The position numbers and the translations under genes were made by a program. From the NCBI GenBank assembly GCA_018266955.1, contig JAFDZI010000022.1, positions 124,001 through 188,000 of the forward strand: 64,000 bases of DNA, read 5' to 3'. Each line of letters begins with the position of its first letter. Within the stretch, counting starts at the first letter, position 1. Below the pieces are notes generated by a model. That model saw nothing but the letters and a program-made list of their open reading frames with translations, was not told the origin of the DNA and did no database searches. Positions 18,416 to 30,100 of the stretch are shown here, one piece after another. This DNA comes from Bacteroidota bacterium (GTDB taxonomy: Bacteria; Bacteroidota; Bacteroidia; Flavobacteriales; Weeksellaceae).

Positions 18416-19000
18416 ATGGGATTAGTACAATCATGGACAGATGAATATATTGAAGCTGGATGCGACGAGGTGGGAAGAGGTTGTCTCTGTGGACCTGTAG
18501 TTGCAGCGGCAGTTATCTTAGACAAAAAGACGGATGCTAGGCTCATCAACGACTCCAAGAAATTGAATGCCAAAAACCGCTTGCAATTGGACGATTACAT
18601 AAAATCTGTTGCGTTGGACTTTGCGATTGCTGAGCTTCCTCCTTCGTACATTGACAGCCACAATATACTGAATGCCTCTATACATGCGATGCATTTGGCT
18701 TTGGACCAATTAAAAACCCGTCCTGAACTTATATTGGTGGATGGTAATAAGTTTCATCCCTATCCTTTTACGCCTCATATTTGTGTGATTAAAGGTGATG
18801 CTAAAGTATTGAGCATTGCTGCAGCGTCTATTTTGGCAAAAAATTATAGAGATCAAAAAATGATGGTTTTGCATGAGGAGTTCCCACAATATGGTTGGGA
18901 TAAGAATATGGGTTATGCCACGAAGCAACATCGGGAAGCATTAAAATTATTGGGACCTACACCACACCACAGAAGGTCTTTCCGTTTGAACTATGACTAA
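18416..19000 (+). CDS. rnhB: Ribonuclease HII
   Basis: The 194-aa product removes RNA from RNA-DNA hybrids and single ribonucleotides from DNA. The catalytic DE(V)GRG motif is at residues 17-22, followed by LCGPVVAAAVIL. A further metal-binding Asp is in ILVDGNKF, and HHRRSF closes the protein. I chose ATG 18416 because the N-terminus then has the usual length; an in-frame ATG at 18341 adds 25 residues that do not fit the family. It is transcribed away from hisS. Confidence 0.94.
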   Translation: MGLVQSWTDEYIEAGCDEVGRGCLCGPVVAAAVILDKKTDARLINDSKKLNAKNRLQLDDYIKSVALDFAIAELPPSYIDSHNILNASIHAMHLALDQLKTRPELILVDGNKFHPYPFTPHICVIKGDAKVLSIAAASILAKNYRDQKMMVLHEEFPQYGWDKNMGYATKQHREALKLLGPTPHHRRSFRLNYD

Positions 19001-19017
19001 TTGAACATAAAACGAAT

Positions 19018-19125
19018 GCTTTGGAGCGGGGCAACCCCCTATGTTCTAGCCCTGATTGCAGTGGAAATCCTTGGGTGAGGAACGAGCCCAAGATTGTAAC
19101 GAAAAGCAGGCACGACCTACGAAAC
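19018..19125 (+). ncRNA. Conserved structured intergenic element, possibly flavo-1-like
   Basis: Between rnhB and yidC there is an element with short paired segments. The clearest stem is CTTGGG (19070-19075) with CCCAAG (19087-19092), closing a TGAGGAACGAG loop. CCTG near 19051 can pair with CAGG near 19107. The sequence style (GCCCTGATTGCAGTGG ... GATTGTAACGAAAAGCAGG) resembles an intergenic motif recurring in flavobacterial genomes. I recall this as the flavo-1 RNA type but cannot check it here. Strand is assigned by analogy. Confidence 0.45.
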
Positions 19126-19156
19126 GGGGAATACTTTGTCTGCTCCTAAAAAAATA

Positions 19157-19194
19157 AAACCCCGAAAATACATGGTGCATCTTCGGGGTTTTTA
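19157..19194. terminator. Bidirectional terminator between rnhB and yidC
   Basis: Stem AAACCCCGAA / TTCGGGGTTT with T runs on both strands, between converging genes. Confidence 0.82.
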
Positions 19195-19210
19195 TGTGGT
19201 GATAAAGTAT

Positions 19211-20998
19211 TTACTTCTTTTTATTCTTTTGTTGTTCGGCGTATTTTTGTTGTTCTTGTGCTTGTTCCATCATTTCGCGCATTTTTTTCTGGAATTTTCC
19301 TTCTTTTTTTGGTTGCGCTTTGTTGGCTTGGATTTGGGCGTGTATTTTCTTTTCGTCTAAAATCCAGTATTTAATCACAAGGATAATGATAATGTTGATG
19401 GCATTGGACACGAAATAGTACCACGACAAACCGGAAGGAGCCGAGTTGAGGAAGAAGAAGAAGGTGATTGGGAAAATATACATCAGTACCTTCATGTTTG
19501 GCATTCCTTCTTGTACGGGTTGTTGCATTTGCCCAGAAGTCATAATGGTGTAGATAAGGATAACCACAGTACAAGCAACGGCAAAAATACTGATGTGGCT
19601 TCCAATTAGTGGTATATTGGTGGACCAACGGATGACATCGTCGTAGGCTGTAAGGTCTTTGGCAAACCAGAAACTATCTCCTCTTAGACCGATTAGGTTA
19701 GGGAATAATCGGAATAATGCGTAGAAAATTGGAATCTGAATAAGTGCCGGCAAACAACCTGCCATTTGGTTTACCCCTGCTTTTCGGTACACTTCCATGG
19801 TTGCTTGTTGCTTTTTCATTGGGTCGGCATCTTTGTATTTTGCATTTACCTCGTCTATTTCTGGACGAATAACCTTCATCATTGCACTTAGCTTGTGCTG
19901 TTTGTACATAATAGGAGAAGTAATCAGTTTAACGATAATGGTAAGCATAAAGATAACCCATCCGGCAGTAAGTCCCCATGTTCCGATGAAATCATAAACA
20001 GGAATAAAGAAATATCGGTTGAGTGTCCCAATAAAAGACCAACCGAGAGGTAAAATTTGATCGAACTCTTTGCCTTTATATTCTTCTAATAATTTTAAAT
20101 CCAAGGGCATGAAATACCACGAAAAATCTTGATTTAGCTCACTCCCTGTCATAGGTACTTGTCCTTGAAATTGAAATTTCTTCAGTATATTTCCTTCTGG
20201 TAGTGCTTCTTGCTCTCCTTTGGATTGGGTAAATCCGCTTTTAGGTTCAATTATCGAAGTAAAAAATTGTTGTTTGATGGCCAACCAATTGAGGGTTTCT
20301 TTGGTTTCGTCCATGGTTGTTCTACCATCATAATCGTAGGATCCGTAATTATTGAAAGCATAGCCAAACTCTGTATGTTGCTCTTCCTGAGAGCGGCCTT
20401 TTTCAAAATTTTTCACAGAATTGTTCCAATCGAATGTTGCGTGGGCATCTGCCGTAATTTGTGTAAGTCCACTGGATTTTACTTTGAAATCGACAGTATA
20501 TTTTGGCAAAAGGGTATAGACAAACTGAAGAGTAGCACCACTAATATTGGTGGAAAGTGTAACGGTGTTACCATTAACCACCGGAGTGAAAACTAGGTTT
20601 TTGGTATCTATTAATTTTCCGCTTTTGTCTTTGAACTGGAACCCGTAGTTGGAAGTATTTTTGTCGATCAACATCAAAGGCAAATCTGCTTTGTCTGTTT
20701 TGGGATTGTAGGCTTTGTATTCTAATAATTCTACATTAGAAATATATCCTCCCAAATTGGAAAACTCCAATGCCAATTCGTTGTTTTTCAGTTGTACATT
20801 AGGCCCTGCAGTTGCTGTAGGATTAGGCGCAACAATAGGATTGGCTTGTGTTTGTTCTACTTTTGGCTGATTGGCTTTTGCTTCGGCTTCTTTTTGTTGA
20901 TCTCTGGATTGGAAATAGAATAAAAATCCCATGAGAACCATGGAGAACACGAAAAAACTAATCAGTTGCTTTTTATCTAAGCCTTTGTTTTGTTCCAT
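19211..20998 (-). CDS. yidC: Membrane protein insertase YidC
   Basis: The 595-aa product is the YidC/Oxa1-type insertase of the inner membrane. It has an N-terminal membrane helix (about 8-26), a large periplasmic beta domain, and the conserved C-terminal five-helix insertase core (PIMYKQHKLSAMMKVIRPEI through SAPSGLSWYYFVSN). The tail is Lys/Gln-rich. I start it at ATG 20998 (MEQNKGLDKKQ). A longer frame from 21163 overlaps dinB and contains the promoter element at 21059-21066, so it was rejected. Confidence 0.95.
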   Translation of the reverse strand: MEQNKGLDKKQLISFFVFSMVLMGFLFYFQSRDQQKEAEAKANQPKVEQTQANPIVAPNPTATAGPNVQLKNNELALEFSNLGGYISNVELLEYKAYNPKTDKADLPLMLIDKNTSNYGFQFKDKSGKLIDTKNLVFTPVVNGNTVTLSTNISGATLQFVYTLLPKYTVDFKVKSSGLTQITADAHATFDWNNSVKNFEKGRSQEEQHTEFGYAFNNYGSYDYDGRTTMDETKETLNWLAIKQQFFTSIIEPKSGFTQSKGEQEALPEGNILKKFQFQGQVPMTGSELNQDFSWYFMPLDLKLLEEYKGKEFDQILPLGWSFIGTLNRYFFIPVYDFIGTWGLTAGWVIFMLTIIVKLITSPIMYKQHKLSAMMKVIRPEIDEVNAKYKDADPMKKQQATMEVYRKAGVNQMAGCLPALIQIPIFYALFRLFPNLIGLRGDSFWFAKDLTAYDDVIRWSTNIPLIGSHISIFAVACTVVILIYTIMTSGQMQQPVQEGMPNMKVLMYIFPITFFFFLNSAPSGLSWYYFVSNAINIIIILVIKYWILDEKKIHAQIQANKAQPKKEGKFQKKMREMMEQAQEQQKYAEQQKNKKK

Positions 20999-21058
20999 TA
21001 TGAATTGATAAAAAATTAATTTGTATTTGGTTTTGAATTGGTGTAAAAATTCAAGCGA

Positions 21059-21066
21059 CAAAAATA
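21059..21066 (-). promoter_or_regulatory. yidC -7 promoter element
   Basis: TATTTTTG on the minus strand, 60 bp before the yidC start, matches TAnnTTTG. No clear TTG is seen upstream. Confidence 0.4.
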
Positions 21067-21149
21067 CAGTTTTTTTTAAAATTAATGGGACTTTATTTGT
21101 AAAATACCCCATTGAAAAATAAAGCGTTCTGAATAGAAAGCAACCGCAT

Positions 21150-22238
21150 TTAATCCTCAACAAAACCGACCTCGAATGGGAATTGTAATTGTACTGAAAT
21201 TTGCTTTTTTTCGTGGATATTAAGATTTGAAATGGATAAACCTAAGAGGCGAACCGCTTTGTTGAAGGGTCTTAGTTGCCAGAGTTGTTGTGCTATTTCC
21301 AAAAAATCGTGTTGGGTTTCAAAATAATGGTTGAGTGTTTTACTTCGGGTGTATTGAGTAAAGTCTTTGTATTTAATTTTAAGGGTGAGTGTTTTGCCTT
21401 TGATTTCTTTTTTTAGGAGTCTATTTTCCAATTCTTCGCTCAATTTTATCAGTTGGTTTTGAATTTCATCATCATCTACCAAGTCGTCCCAAAAAGTATG
21501 TTCTACGGCTACTGATTTTTGTAATCTATTGGCTTTTACTTCTCCGTTATGCACACCACGAACGACATGATAGTAATACAAACCACTTTTACCGAAATGA
21601 TATTGAAGATAGTCCAAAGATTTTTCCTTGAGATCAGCACCGTTAAATATATGCATTCCATGCATTTTGTTGGCAGTTACTTTCCCTATTCCGTAAAATT
21701 TTTCAATGGGTAATTTTTCCAGAAATGCCAACATTTTATCGGGGTGTATGGTTTTTTGACCATTGGGTTTATTGATGTCTGAGGCTACTTTTGCCAAAAA
21801 CTTATTGATGGATATTCCTGCGGATGCGGTAAGCCCTGTGGTTTCAAAAATTTTTTGTCTTATTTCTTTGGCTATTTGATTGGCAGAGGCTATATTTTTT
21901 TTGTTTTGTGTTACATCCAAATAAGCTTCGTCCAAGGAAAGTGGTTCTACATGATCTGTGTATTGATGGAAAATTTCGTGAATTTGTCTGGACACTTCTT
22001 TGTAACGGGCAAATCTCGGCAACACGAAGATAAGTTGTGGGCATTTTTCTTTGGCCATTTTACTGGGCATTGCAGAGCGTACCCCAAATTTTCTTGCTTC
22101 GTAGCTGGCGGCAGCAACCACCCCTCTATGTTCTCCACCCACGGCAATAGGTTTCCCACGAAGTTCGGGAAAATCTCTTTGCTCCACCGAAGCAAAAAAG
22201 GCATCCATATCGATATGTATGATTTTTCTTTGGGTCAT
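21150..22238 (-). CDS. dinB: DNA polymerase IV (Y-family)
   Basis: The 362-aa product is a translesion polymerase. The start has the family signature HIDMDAFFASVEQRD, and the second catalytic site is in PLSLDEAYLDVT. GISINKFLAKVASDINKP lies in the palm, helix-hairpin-helix GIGKVTANKMHGM follows, and the little-finger domain ends the protein. No beta-clamp motif was examined beyond the C-terminal QLQFPF, which fits a clamp-binding peptide. Confidence 0.95.
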   Translation of the reverse strand: MTQRKIIHIDMDAFFASVEQRDFPELRGKPIAVGGEHRGVVAAASYEARKFGVRSAMPSKMAKEKCPQLIFVLPRFARYKEVSRQIHEIFHQYTDHVEPLSLDEAYLDVTQNKKNIASANQIAKEIRQKIFETTGLTASAGISINKFLAKVASDINKPNGQKTIHPDKMLAFLEKLPIEKFYGIGKVTANKMHGMHIFNGADLKEKSLDYLQYHFGKSGLYYYHVVRGVHNGEVKANRLQKSVAVEHTFWDDLVDDDEIQNQLIKLSEELENRLLKKEIKGKTLTLKIKYKDFTQYTRSKTLNHYFETQHDFLEIAQQLWQLRPFNKAVRLLGLSISNLNIHEKKQISVQLQFPFEVGFVED

Positions 22239-22299
22239 AGCCGTGCAAATTTAGGGAATAAAACAAAATGATACAGAGACGATAGAGCGAGTATTGAGC

Positions 22300-22328
22300 A
22301 AAAAAAATCTCGACCGTAGCCGAGATTT
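22300..22328 (-). terminator. Terminator after rpoBC-DUF3467
   Basis: On the minus strand, stem AAATCTCG ... CGAGATTT (8-nt loop) runs into a T run, 42 bp after the DUF3467 stop. Confidence 0.82.
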
Positions 22329-22369
22329 ATGATATTTGTTAGTTAAAATTAATTCAACTAATGTTTTTA

Positions 22370-22672
22370 TTAAGCATTTACATTGTTACCACCAATTACG
22401 AAAGGCTCAACTTCTTTGATTTCTCCAAATTGTTGTTCGTAGTTAGCGATATTTTGTTGAAGAGCATTCAATACTCTTTTTGCATGTAAAGGAGCCAAGA
22501 TAACTCTAGATCTCACATTGGCTTGTTGTACTCCTGGCATCATTTGGATGAAGTCTAGTACAAACTCAGATGGAGAGTGATTTACCAACGCTAAGTTACA
22601 ATATACCCCAGCAGCTACCATTTCGTTTAATTGAATGTTGATGTTTCCATCTTGTGGATTTTGGTTGTCCAT
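22370..22672 (-). CDS. DUF3467 domain-containing protein
   Basis: The 100-aa cytosolic product matches the DUF3467 style: INIQLNEMVAAGVYCNLALVNHSPSEFVLDF ahead of a hydrophobic helix and a Gln-rich C-terminus. The function is unknown. It follows rpoC by 100 bp on the same strand, the position it holds in many flavobacteria, and precedes the operon terminator. Confidence 0.85.
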   Translation of the reverse strand: MDNQNPQDGNINIQLNEMVAAGVYCNLALVNHSPSEFVLDFIQMMPGVQQANVRSRVILAPLHAKRVLNALQQNIANYEQQFGEIKEVEPFVIGGNNVNA

Positions 22673-22772
22673 GATAATTTTTTTTAAGTTAAATTTTTAT
22701 ATTAATAATTCTGGTTTCAAGTATGCAAATATATCATTTTAGTTGAAACTTGAAACCAGAAATTAAAAAATT

Positions 22773-25700
22773 TTAGTTGATATCTTCAAACTCTTTGCTA
22801 GAGCCTACTATTACATTTTGGTAAGTTTTAAGCCCGGTACCTGCAGGAATTCTGTGTCCTACAATTACATTTTCTTTCAAACCGTTCAATTCGTCCACTT
22901 TACCTGCCACCGCAGCCTCGTTGAGTACTTTGGTTGTTTCTTGGAAGGAAGCTGCCGACATGAAGGATTTGGTTTGTAATGCTGCTCTTGTAATCCCTTG
23001 CAATACTGGAGATGCAGTTGCAGGAAGCACTTCTCTTACTTGTACCAATTGTAAGTCTTCTCTTTTCAATTTAGAGTTTTCGTCTCTCAATTCTCTTGCG
23101 GTAATCATTTGTCCTGGTTGGAATTCAGAAGAATCACCAGCATCTACCACTACTTTCATTCCGAAGATACGGTTGTTTTCTTCCAAGAAATCCAGTTTAT
23201 GTTCTAAGGCACCTTCTAAGAATTGAGTATCGCCACCATCCACAATCATTACTTTAGTCATCATTTGTCTCACGATGATTTCGAAATGTTTGTCGTCAAT
23301 TTTCACCCCTTGCAAACGATATACTTCTTGAATTTCGTTCACTAAGTACTCTTGTACTGCGGTAGATCCTTTGATTCTTAGGATGTCGTCTGGTGTGATG
23401 GAACCATCGGATAGAGATGTTCCTGCTCTAACGAAGTCATTCTCTTGAACCAAAATTTGGTTGGAAAGTTTCACTAAATAAGTTTTTCTTTCCCCTGTTT
23501 TGGCCTCTACAATTAATTCTCGGTTACCTCTCTTAATTTTACCATAAGAAACTACACCATCTATCTCTGTTACAACAGCAGGGTTAGAAGGGTTTCTTGC
23601 TTCGAAAAGTTCGGTAACTCTCGGAAGACCTCCGGTGATATCCCCTGCTTTTGCAGATTTTCTTGGGATTTTAATTAAGATTTTACCTGCCTTAATTTTC
23701 TCACCATCATTTACCATAAGGTGAGCGCCAACTGGTAGGTTATAGCCCTTTTGTTCCACTCCTTTGGAGTCCACTACTTTTAGGGTAGGAACGGCTTTTT
23801 TATTTCTTGATTCTGAGATTACTTTTTCTTCGAAACCAGTTTGTTCGTCGATTTCCAATTGGAAAGAAACCCCTTGGATAATGTCTTCGTACTCTACTTT
23901 ACCCGAAGTTTCTGCAATAATAACCGCGTTATAAGGATCCCACTTACAGATGACATCACCTTTTTTCACTTTATCCCCTGGTTTAACAGAGATTTCTGAT
24001 CCATAAGGAATGTTTGCCACCATTAGCGGAGTTCTGGCTTCGTTATCGGTTACCAAACGGAATTCTGTTGAACGAGATACAACAACATCTCTAAGATTTC
24101 CAAACTCATCTTCTGAAGCAATGGTTCTTAATTCGTCCATTTCTACGATACCATCTCTTCTAGCAACGATGGAAGGATTTACAGAGACATTCCCTGCAGT
24201 ACCCCCTTGGTGGAAGGTTCTAAGGGTAAGCTGTGTTCCAGGTTCACCAATAGATTGTGCAGCGATTACACCTACAGCCTCTCCCATGTGAATTGGTTTA
24301 CCCGTTGCCAAGTTTCTACCATAACATTTGGCACAAATACCTTTTTTGGCTTCACAAGTAAGAGGAGATCTAACTTCTACCGTTTCGATTCCTGTATTTT
24401 CTATTGTTTTTGCTAATTCTTCATTGATAATGGTATCAGCATGAACAATTATTTCATCGGATTCTGGATCGTAGATATCGTGTAATGAAACTCTACCTAA
24501 GATTCTTTCAGAAAGTTTTTCAACGATTTCATCATTTTTCTTCAATGGAGAAATTTCAGTTCCTCTAAGCGTTCCACAGTCGTCTTCGGTAATGATAACA
24601 TCTTGTGCCACATCCACCAAACGACGGGTAAGATAACCCGCATCGGCTGTTTTAAGAGCGGTATCTGCAAGACCTTTTCTCGCCCCGTGGGTAGAGATAA
24701 AGTACTCCAAGATGGAAAGTCCTTCTTTAAAGTTCGCAACGATTGGGTTTTCGATAATTTCAGCACCTACGGCTCCAGCTTTTTGTGGTTTGGCCATCAA
24801 ACCTCTCATTCCGGAGAGCTGACGGATCTGTTCTTTAGACCCCCTTGCACCAGAATCGAGCATCATGAACACAGAGTTAAACCCACCTTGGTCGGTCTTC
24901 ATTCTGCTCATAATCATTTCGGTAAGTCCGGCATTGGTATTGGTCCAAACATCAATTACCTGGTTGTATCTTTCGGTGTCTGTAATAAGACCCATGTTAT
25001 AGTTTCCAGTAATTTCGTTAACATTTTCCACGGCTTTTGCAATCATTCCTCTTTTTTCTTCAGGAACAACGATATCTCCTAGGGAGAAAGAAAGACCACC
25101 TTTGAAGGCGTTGGAATATCCTAGATCTTTCATTTCGTCTAGGAACTTTACTGTTGTTGGGAAGTCGGTTTCTGCCAAAATTCTACCAATAACATTACGA
25201 AGTGATTTTTTAGTTAAAAGCTCATCGATATAGCCTACTTGTTTTGGTACAATTTGATTAAATAAAATTCTACCAACGGTTGTAGGGATAAGTTTAGTAA
25301 CGAGTTCACCTTCTTCATTTTTAACTGGAAGTTTACATCTTACTTTTGCATTTAGAGATACTTGTCCTTCAGCATAAGCGATTTCTACTTCTTCTGGAGA
25401 ATAGAATGCCAATCCTTCACCTTTTACCTTCATGGTATCGGTAGAATCCAATTGTTTGGTCATAAAATACAGACCCAATACCATGTCTTGAGAAGGTACG
25501 GTAATTGGAGATCCGTTGGCTGGGTTCAAGATATTTTGAGATCCCAACATCAACAATTGAGCTTCTAAGATTGCTTCTGGCCCTAGCGGTAAATGTACCG
25601 CCATTTGGTCACCATCAAAATCGGCGTTGAAGGCCGTAGTTACCAATGGGTGCAATTGGATTGCTTTTCCTTCGATCATTTTCGGTTGGAAAGCCTGTAT

Positions 25701-27041
25701 CCCAAGTCTGTGCAAAGTAGGTGCCCTGTTCAATAGTACAGGATGTCCTTTCATCACATTTTCTAGGATATCATATACTACAGGTTCCTTTCTGTCGATG
25801 ATTCTTTTGGCTGATTTTACGGTCTTTACAATTCCTCTTTCGATGAGTTTACGAATGATGAATGGTTTGTAAAGTTCAGCAGCCATATCTTTAGGAAGAC
25901 CACACTCGTGCAATTGTAGGCTTGGTCCAACGACAATTACGGAACGAGCAGAATAGTCCACCCTTTTCCCTAATAAGTTCTGACGGAAACGACCTTGCTT
26001 ACCTTTCAATGAATCTGAAAGTGACTTCAATGGTCTATTCGATTCGGATTTTACAGCAGAAGATTTTCTGGTATTATCGAATAATGAATCTACCGATTCC
26101 TGAAGCATTCGTTTCTCGTTTCTTAGGATTACCTCAGGAGCTTTAATTTCCAATAATCTCTTCAAACGGTTGTTTCTGATGATTACTCTACGGTAAAGGT
26201 CGTTAAGGTCGGAGGTAGCAAAACGCCCTCCATCCAATGGTACCAAAGGTCTTAGTTCTGGTGGGATAACCGGAAGCACACGCATAACCATCCATTCTGG
26301 ACGATTGACCATTCGGGTATTGGCACCTCTAAGTGCTTCAACCACATTGAGTCTTTTTAATGCTTCTGTTCTTCTTTGTTTTGATCCTTCGTTGTGTGCT
26401 TTGTGTCTTAATTCAAAAGACAATGCGTCCAAATCGATTCTTTTCAAAAGTTCTTCAATAGCTTCAGCACCCATTTTGGCGATGAATTTATTAGGATCGC
26501 TATCGTCCAAATATTGGTTCTCGATTGGAAGGGTATCCATGATGTCCAAATATTCTTCCTCGGTAAGGAATTCCATTGGGTCGAAATCTGAACCGTCGGC
26601 TTTTTTAGCTATACCTTGTTGTACCACTACATATCTTTCGTAGTAGATGATCATGTCCAATTTCTTGGAAGGCAAACCTAAAAGGTAACCAATTTTGTTC
26701 GGTAAAGAACGGAAATACCAGATATGAGCCACAGGAACTACCAAGTTGATGTGTCCTACTCTTTCTCTACGCACTTTTTTCTCGGTTACTTCCACCCCAC
26801 AACGGTCGCAGACAATCCCTTTGTAACGGATTCTTTTGTATTTTCCGCAGGCACATTCGTAGTCTTTGATAGGGCCAAAGATTTTTTCGCAAAACAAACC
26901 ATCTCTTTCTGGTTTGTGGGTTCTATAGTTAATCGTTTCCGGCTTTAGAATTTCCCCTCTTGATTCTTGAAGAATAGACTCGGGAGATGCTAAACCGATG
27001 GTGATTTTACTAAATCTGCTTGATTTATTTTTATTTGACAT
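22773..27041 (-). CDS. rpoC: RNA polymerase subunit beta'
   Basis: The 1422-aa product is the largest RNA polymerase subunit. It carries the N-terminal zinc site ([20 protein letters not shown], near residues 64-83), the catalytic Mg loop [15 protein letters not shown] near 470-480, the trigger loop region, and the second zinc site with CAKCYGRN. The length is typical of Bacteroidota. It starts 85 bp after rpoB on the same strand. That gap carries a short tandem repeat but no terminator, so rpoB and rpoC should be co-transcribed. Confidence 0.98.
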   Translation of the reverse strand: MSNKNKSSRFSKITIGLASPESILQESRGEILKPETINYRTHKPERDGLFCEKIFGPIKDYECACGKYKRIRYKGIVCDRCGVEVTEKKVRRERVGHINLVVPVAHIWYFRSLPNKIGYLLGLPSKKLDMIIYYERYVVVQQGIAKKADGSDFDPMEFLTEEEYLDIMDTLPIENQYLDDSDPNKFIAKMGAEAIEELLKRIDLDALSFELRHKAHNEGSKQRRTEALKRLNVVEALRGANTRMVNRPEWMVMRVLPVIPPELRPLVPLDGGRFATSDLNDLYRRVIIRNNRLKRLLEIKAPEVILRNEKRMLQESVDSLFDNTRKSSAVKSESNRPLKSLSDSLKGKQGRFRQNLLGKRVDYSARSVIVVGPSLQLHECGLPKDMAAELYKPFIIRKLIERGIVKTVKSAKRIIDRKEPVVYDILENVMKGHPVLLNRAPTLHRLGIQAFQPKMIEGKAIQLHPLVTTAFNADFDGDQMAVHLPLGPEAILEAQLLMLGSQNILNPANGSPITVPSQDMVLGLYFMTKQLDSTDTMKVKGEGLAFYSPEEVEIAYAEGQVSLNAKVRCKLPVKNEEGELVTKLIPTTVGRILFNQIVPKQVGYIDELLTKKSLRNVIGRILAETDFPTTVKFLDEMKDLGYSNAFKGGLSFSLGDIVVPEEKRGMIAKAVENVNEITGNYNMGLITDTERYNQVIDVWTNTNAGLTEMIMSRMKTDQGGFNSVFMMLDSGARGSKEQIRQLSGMRGLMAKPQKAGAVGAEIIENPIVANFKEGLSILEYFISTHGARKGLADTALKTADAGYLTRRLVDVAQDVIITEDDCGTLRGTEISPLKKNDEIVEKLSERILGRVSLHDIYDPESDEIIVHADTIINEELAKTIENTGIETVEVRSPLTCEAKKGICAKCYGRNLATGKPIHMGEAVGVIAAQSIGEPGTQLTLRTFHQGGTAGNVSVNPSIVARRDGIVEMDELRTIASEDEFGNLRDVVVSRSTEFRLVTDNEARTPLMVANIPYGSEISVKPGDKVKKGDVICKWDPYNAVIIAETSGKVEYEDIIQGVSFQLEIDEQTGFEEKVISESRNKKAVPTLKVVDSKGVEQKGYNLPVGAHLMVNDGEKIKAGKILIKIPRKSAKAGDITGGLPRVTELFEARNPSNPAVVTEIDGVVSYGKIKRGNRELIVEAKTGERKTYLVKLSNQILVQENDFVRAGTSLSDGSITPDDILRIKGSTAVQEYLVNEIQEVYRLQGVKIDDKHFEIIVRQMMTKVMIVDGGDTQFLEGALEHKLDFLEENNRIFGMKVVVDAGDSSEFQPGQMITARELRDENSKLKREDLQLVQVREVLPATASPVLQGITRAALQTKSFMSAASFQETTKVLNEAAVAGKVDELNGLKENVIVGHRIPAGTGLKTYQNVIVGSSKEFEDIN

Positions 27042-27059
27042 TTTTCTTTAGATTTTAAA

Positions 27060-27082
27060 TTTTGGATTTTGGATTTTGGATT
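27060..27082. repeat. Short tandem repeat between rpoB and rpoC
   Basis: Three tandem ATTTTGG-type 7-bp units lie in the 85-bp rpoB-rpoC gap, followed by related CAAAATTCA/TTCAAAAT words. Slippage could vary the spacing, and no regulatory role is visible. Confidence 0.7.
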
Positions 27083-27126
27083 CATGAATTTGAAAGGGTT
27101 CAAAATTCAGTCTTCAAAATTCAAAA

Positions 27127-30100
27127 TTACTCCTCTAGTCTTACATCCAATCCTAGTCCTTGTAACTCATGTAGCAATACATTGAAGGATTCTGGAATAC
27201 CTGGTTCAGGCATTGCTTCTCCTTTAGCAATGGCTTCATAAGTTTTGGCTCTTCCCATTACATCATCCGATTTCACGGTTAGGATTTCTCTCAAGATATT
27301 GGATGCTCCAAAAGCTTCTAGAGCCCAAACCTCCATCTCTCCAAAACGCTGACCACCAAATTGAGCTTTACCTCCTAATGGCTGTTGGGTAATTAATGAA
27401 TATGGACCAATAGAACGAGCATGCATTTTATCATCTACCATGTGTCCTAGTTTCAGCATATAAATTACTCCAACTGTTGCTGGCTGGGTGAATCTTTCTC
27501 CAGTTCCACCATCATAAAGGTGAGTAGATCCGAATTTAGGTACACCTGCTTGTTCGGTATATTCAGTAATTTGTTCAAGGCTTGCCCCATCAAAAATTGG
27601 CGTTGCAAACTTGAGTCCCATGTTTTTACCAGCCCAACCTAAAACAGTTTCATAAATCTGACCGATGTTCATACGAGAAGGTACCCCTAGTGGATTCAAT
27701 ACAATATCTACTGGTGTCCCATCTTCTAAGAATGGCATATCTTCTTCACGAACGATACGAGAAACAATCCCTTTGTTACCGTGACGACCCGCCATTTTAT
27801 CTCCTACATTCAGTTTTCTTTTCTTCGCGATATACACTTTGGCCAACTTCATGATACCTGCTGGCAATTCGTCCCCGATGGAAATAGCAAATTTCTCACG
27901 GTTTTTAATTCCGGAAATGTCGTTGTATTTAATTTTATAGTTATGAATTAACTGATTGATCAAGTCGTTTTTGTCTTGATCTACCGTCCAATCCAAACCA
28001 CTAATATTTACATAATCTTCAACTGATTGTAAAAGTTTAAGGGTAAATTTAGCACCTTTACCGATTACTTCTTCTTCTAGGTCGTTTTGTACTCCTTGGG
28101 AAGTTTTTCCACTAACTAGGGTGTTAAGTTTTTCGATTAGGGTATTTCTAAGTTCGGTAAATTGTTTTTTATATTTATTTTCAATTTCCTCCAACTTCAA
28201 TTTTTCCTCTGCTCTTTTCTTTTTGTCTTTGATGTTTCTTGAGAATAGTTTTTTATTGATTACCACTCCTCTCAAGGAAGAATCTGCTTTCAATGAAGCA
28301 TCTTTTACATCTCCGGCTTTATCTCCAAAAATGGCACGAAGAAGTTTTTCCTCTGGCGTTGGGTCGGATTCTCCTTTAGGAGTAATCTTACCAATCATAA
28401 TATCTCCAGGTTTTACTTCGGCACCGATACGGATCATTCCGTTTTCGTCCAAATCTTTGGTTGCTTCTTCAGAAATATTTGGAATATCCGAAGTTAATTC
28501 TTCCATTCCTAGTTTGGTATCTCTTACTTCCAAAGAATATTCATCCACATGGATGGAGGTAAACCAGTCTTCTCTTACTACCTTTTCATTAATTACGATA
28601 GCATCCTCAAAGTTGTATCCCTTCCAAGGCATGAAGGCCACAACTAAGTTTCTACCCAAGGCCAATTCACCGTTTTCAGTAGCATAACCACCACAAAGCA
28701 CCTGTCCTTTTTCTACCGTTTCCCCCACTCTTACAATTGGTTTTAGGGTAATGGTTGTAGATTGGTTGGTTTTTCTAAATTTAGGAAGGGTATAAGTTTT
28801 GGTAGCCGATTCAAATTGAACCAAATCCTCATCTTCCGTTCTATCGTACTTAATGATGATTTTTTCTGCATCTACATATTCTACAATACCAGTTCCTTCC
28901 GCATTAATTAATACACGAGAATCCTGTGCTACTTGTTTTTCCAGACCTGTACCTACAATTGGTGCTTGTGGTTGCAACAAAGGTACTGCCTGACGCATCA
29001 TGTTGGAGCCCATCAATGCACGGTTCGCATCATCATGCTCTAGGAAAGGAATTAGGGAAGCCGATATACCAGAAATTTGGTTTGGAGCTACATCCACTAG
29101 ATCTACTTGACTGCCATTAACTACAGGGTAGTCTCCATCCAATCGAGCAATAATTCTATCCGTTTGAAATTCTCCTGAATCCGACATTTCCACATTCGCT
29201 TGAGCAATTACTTTACCTTCTTCATCTTCTGCGTTAAGGTAAATAGGTGCGTCCGAAAGATTTACTTTTCCATTTTCTACTTTTCTGTACGGCGTTTCGA
29301 TAAATCCAAGATTGTTAATTTTCGCAAACAATCCTAAAGAAGAAATCAAACCAATGTTCGGCCCTTCCGGAGTTTCGATAGGACAAATTCTACCATAGTG
29401 AGTATGGTGAACATCTCGTACCTCGAAACCGGCTCTTTCTCTGGATAAACCTCCAGGTCCTAGAGCGGAAAGTCTTCTTTTATGCGTTACCTCTGACAAT
29501 GGATTGGTTTGGTCCATAAACTGAGATAGCTGGTTGGTTCCGAAGAATGAGTTGATTACAGATGTTAGGGTCTTAGCATTAACCAAATCTACAGGTGTAA
29601 ATATTTCGTTGTCACGAACATTCATCCTTTCTCTAATGGTTCTTGCAATTCTGGAAAGACCAACGCCAAACTGACCTGCCAATTGTTCACCAACCGTTTT
29701 AATTCTACGGTTAGAAAGGTGGTCAATATCATCAACTTCTGCTTTAGAGTTTACTAATTCAATCAAATGACGAACGATAGAGATGATATCATCTTTGGTT
29801 AATACTTCAGTTTCTGTTGGGATATTTAAACCTAATTTTTTATTTAAACGATAACGACCTACTTCTCCCAAAGAATATCTTTGTTCTGAGAAAAAGAGTT
29901 TATCGATAATACCTCTTGCAGTTTCTGCATCAGGTGGATCTGCGTTTCTTAACTGTCTATAGATATATTCTACCGCTTCTATTTCGGAATTGGTAGGGTC
30001 TTTTTGTAAAGTATTTTGAATAATGGAAAATTCACCTGAATTTTCTTTATGAATCAAAATAGTTTTTACACCAGCTTCTAGAATAAGATCTAAGTGTTCT

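Noticed and set aside
20999-21163. N-terminal extension of yidC overlapping dinB
   Set aside because: It includes a promoter-like box, and the usual YidC start is MEQNKG at 20998.
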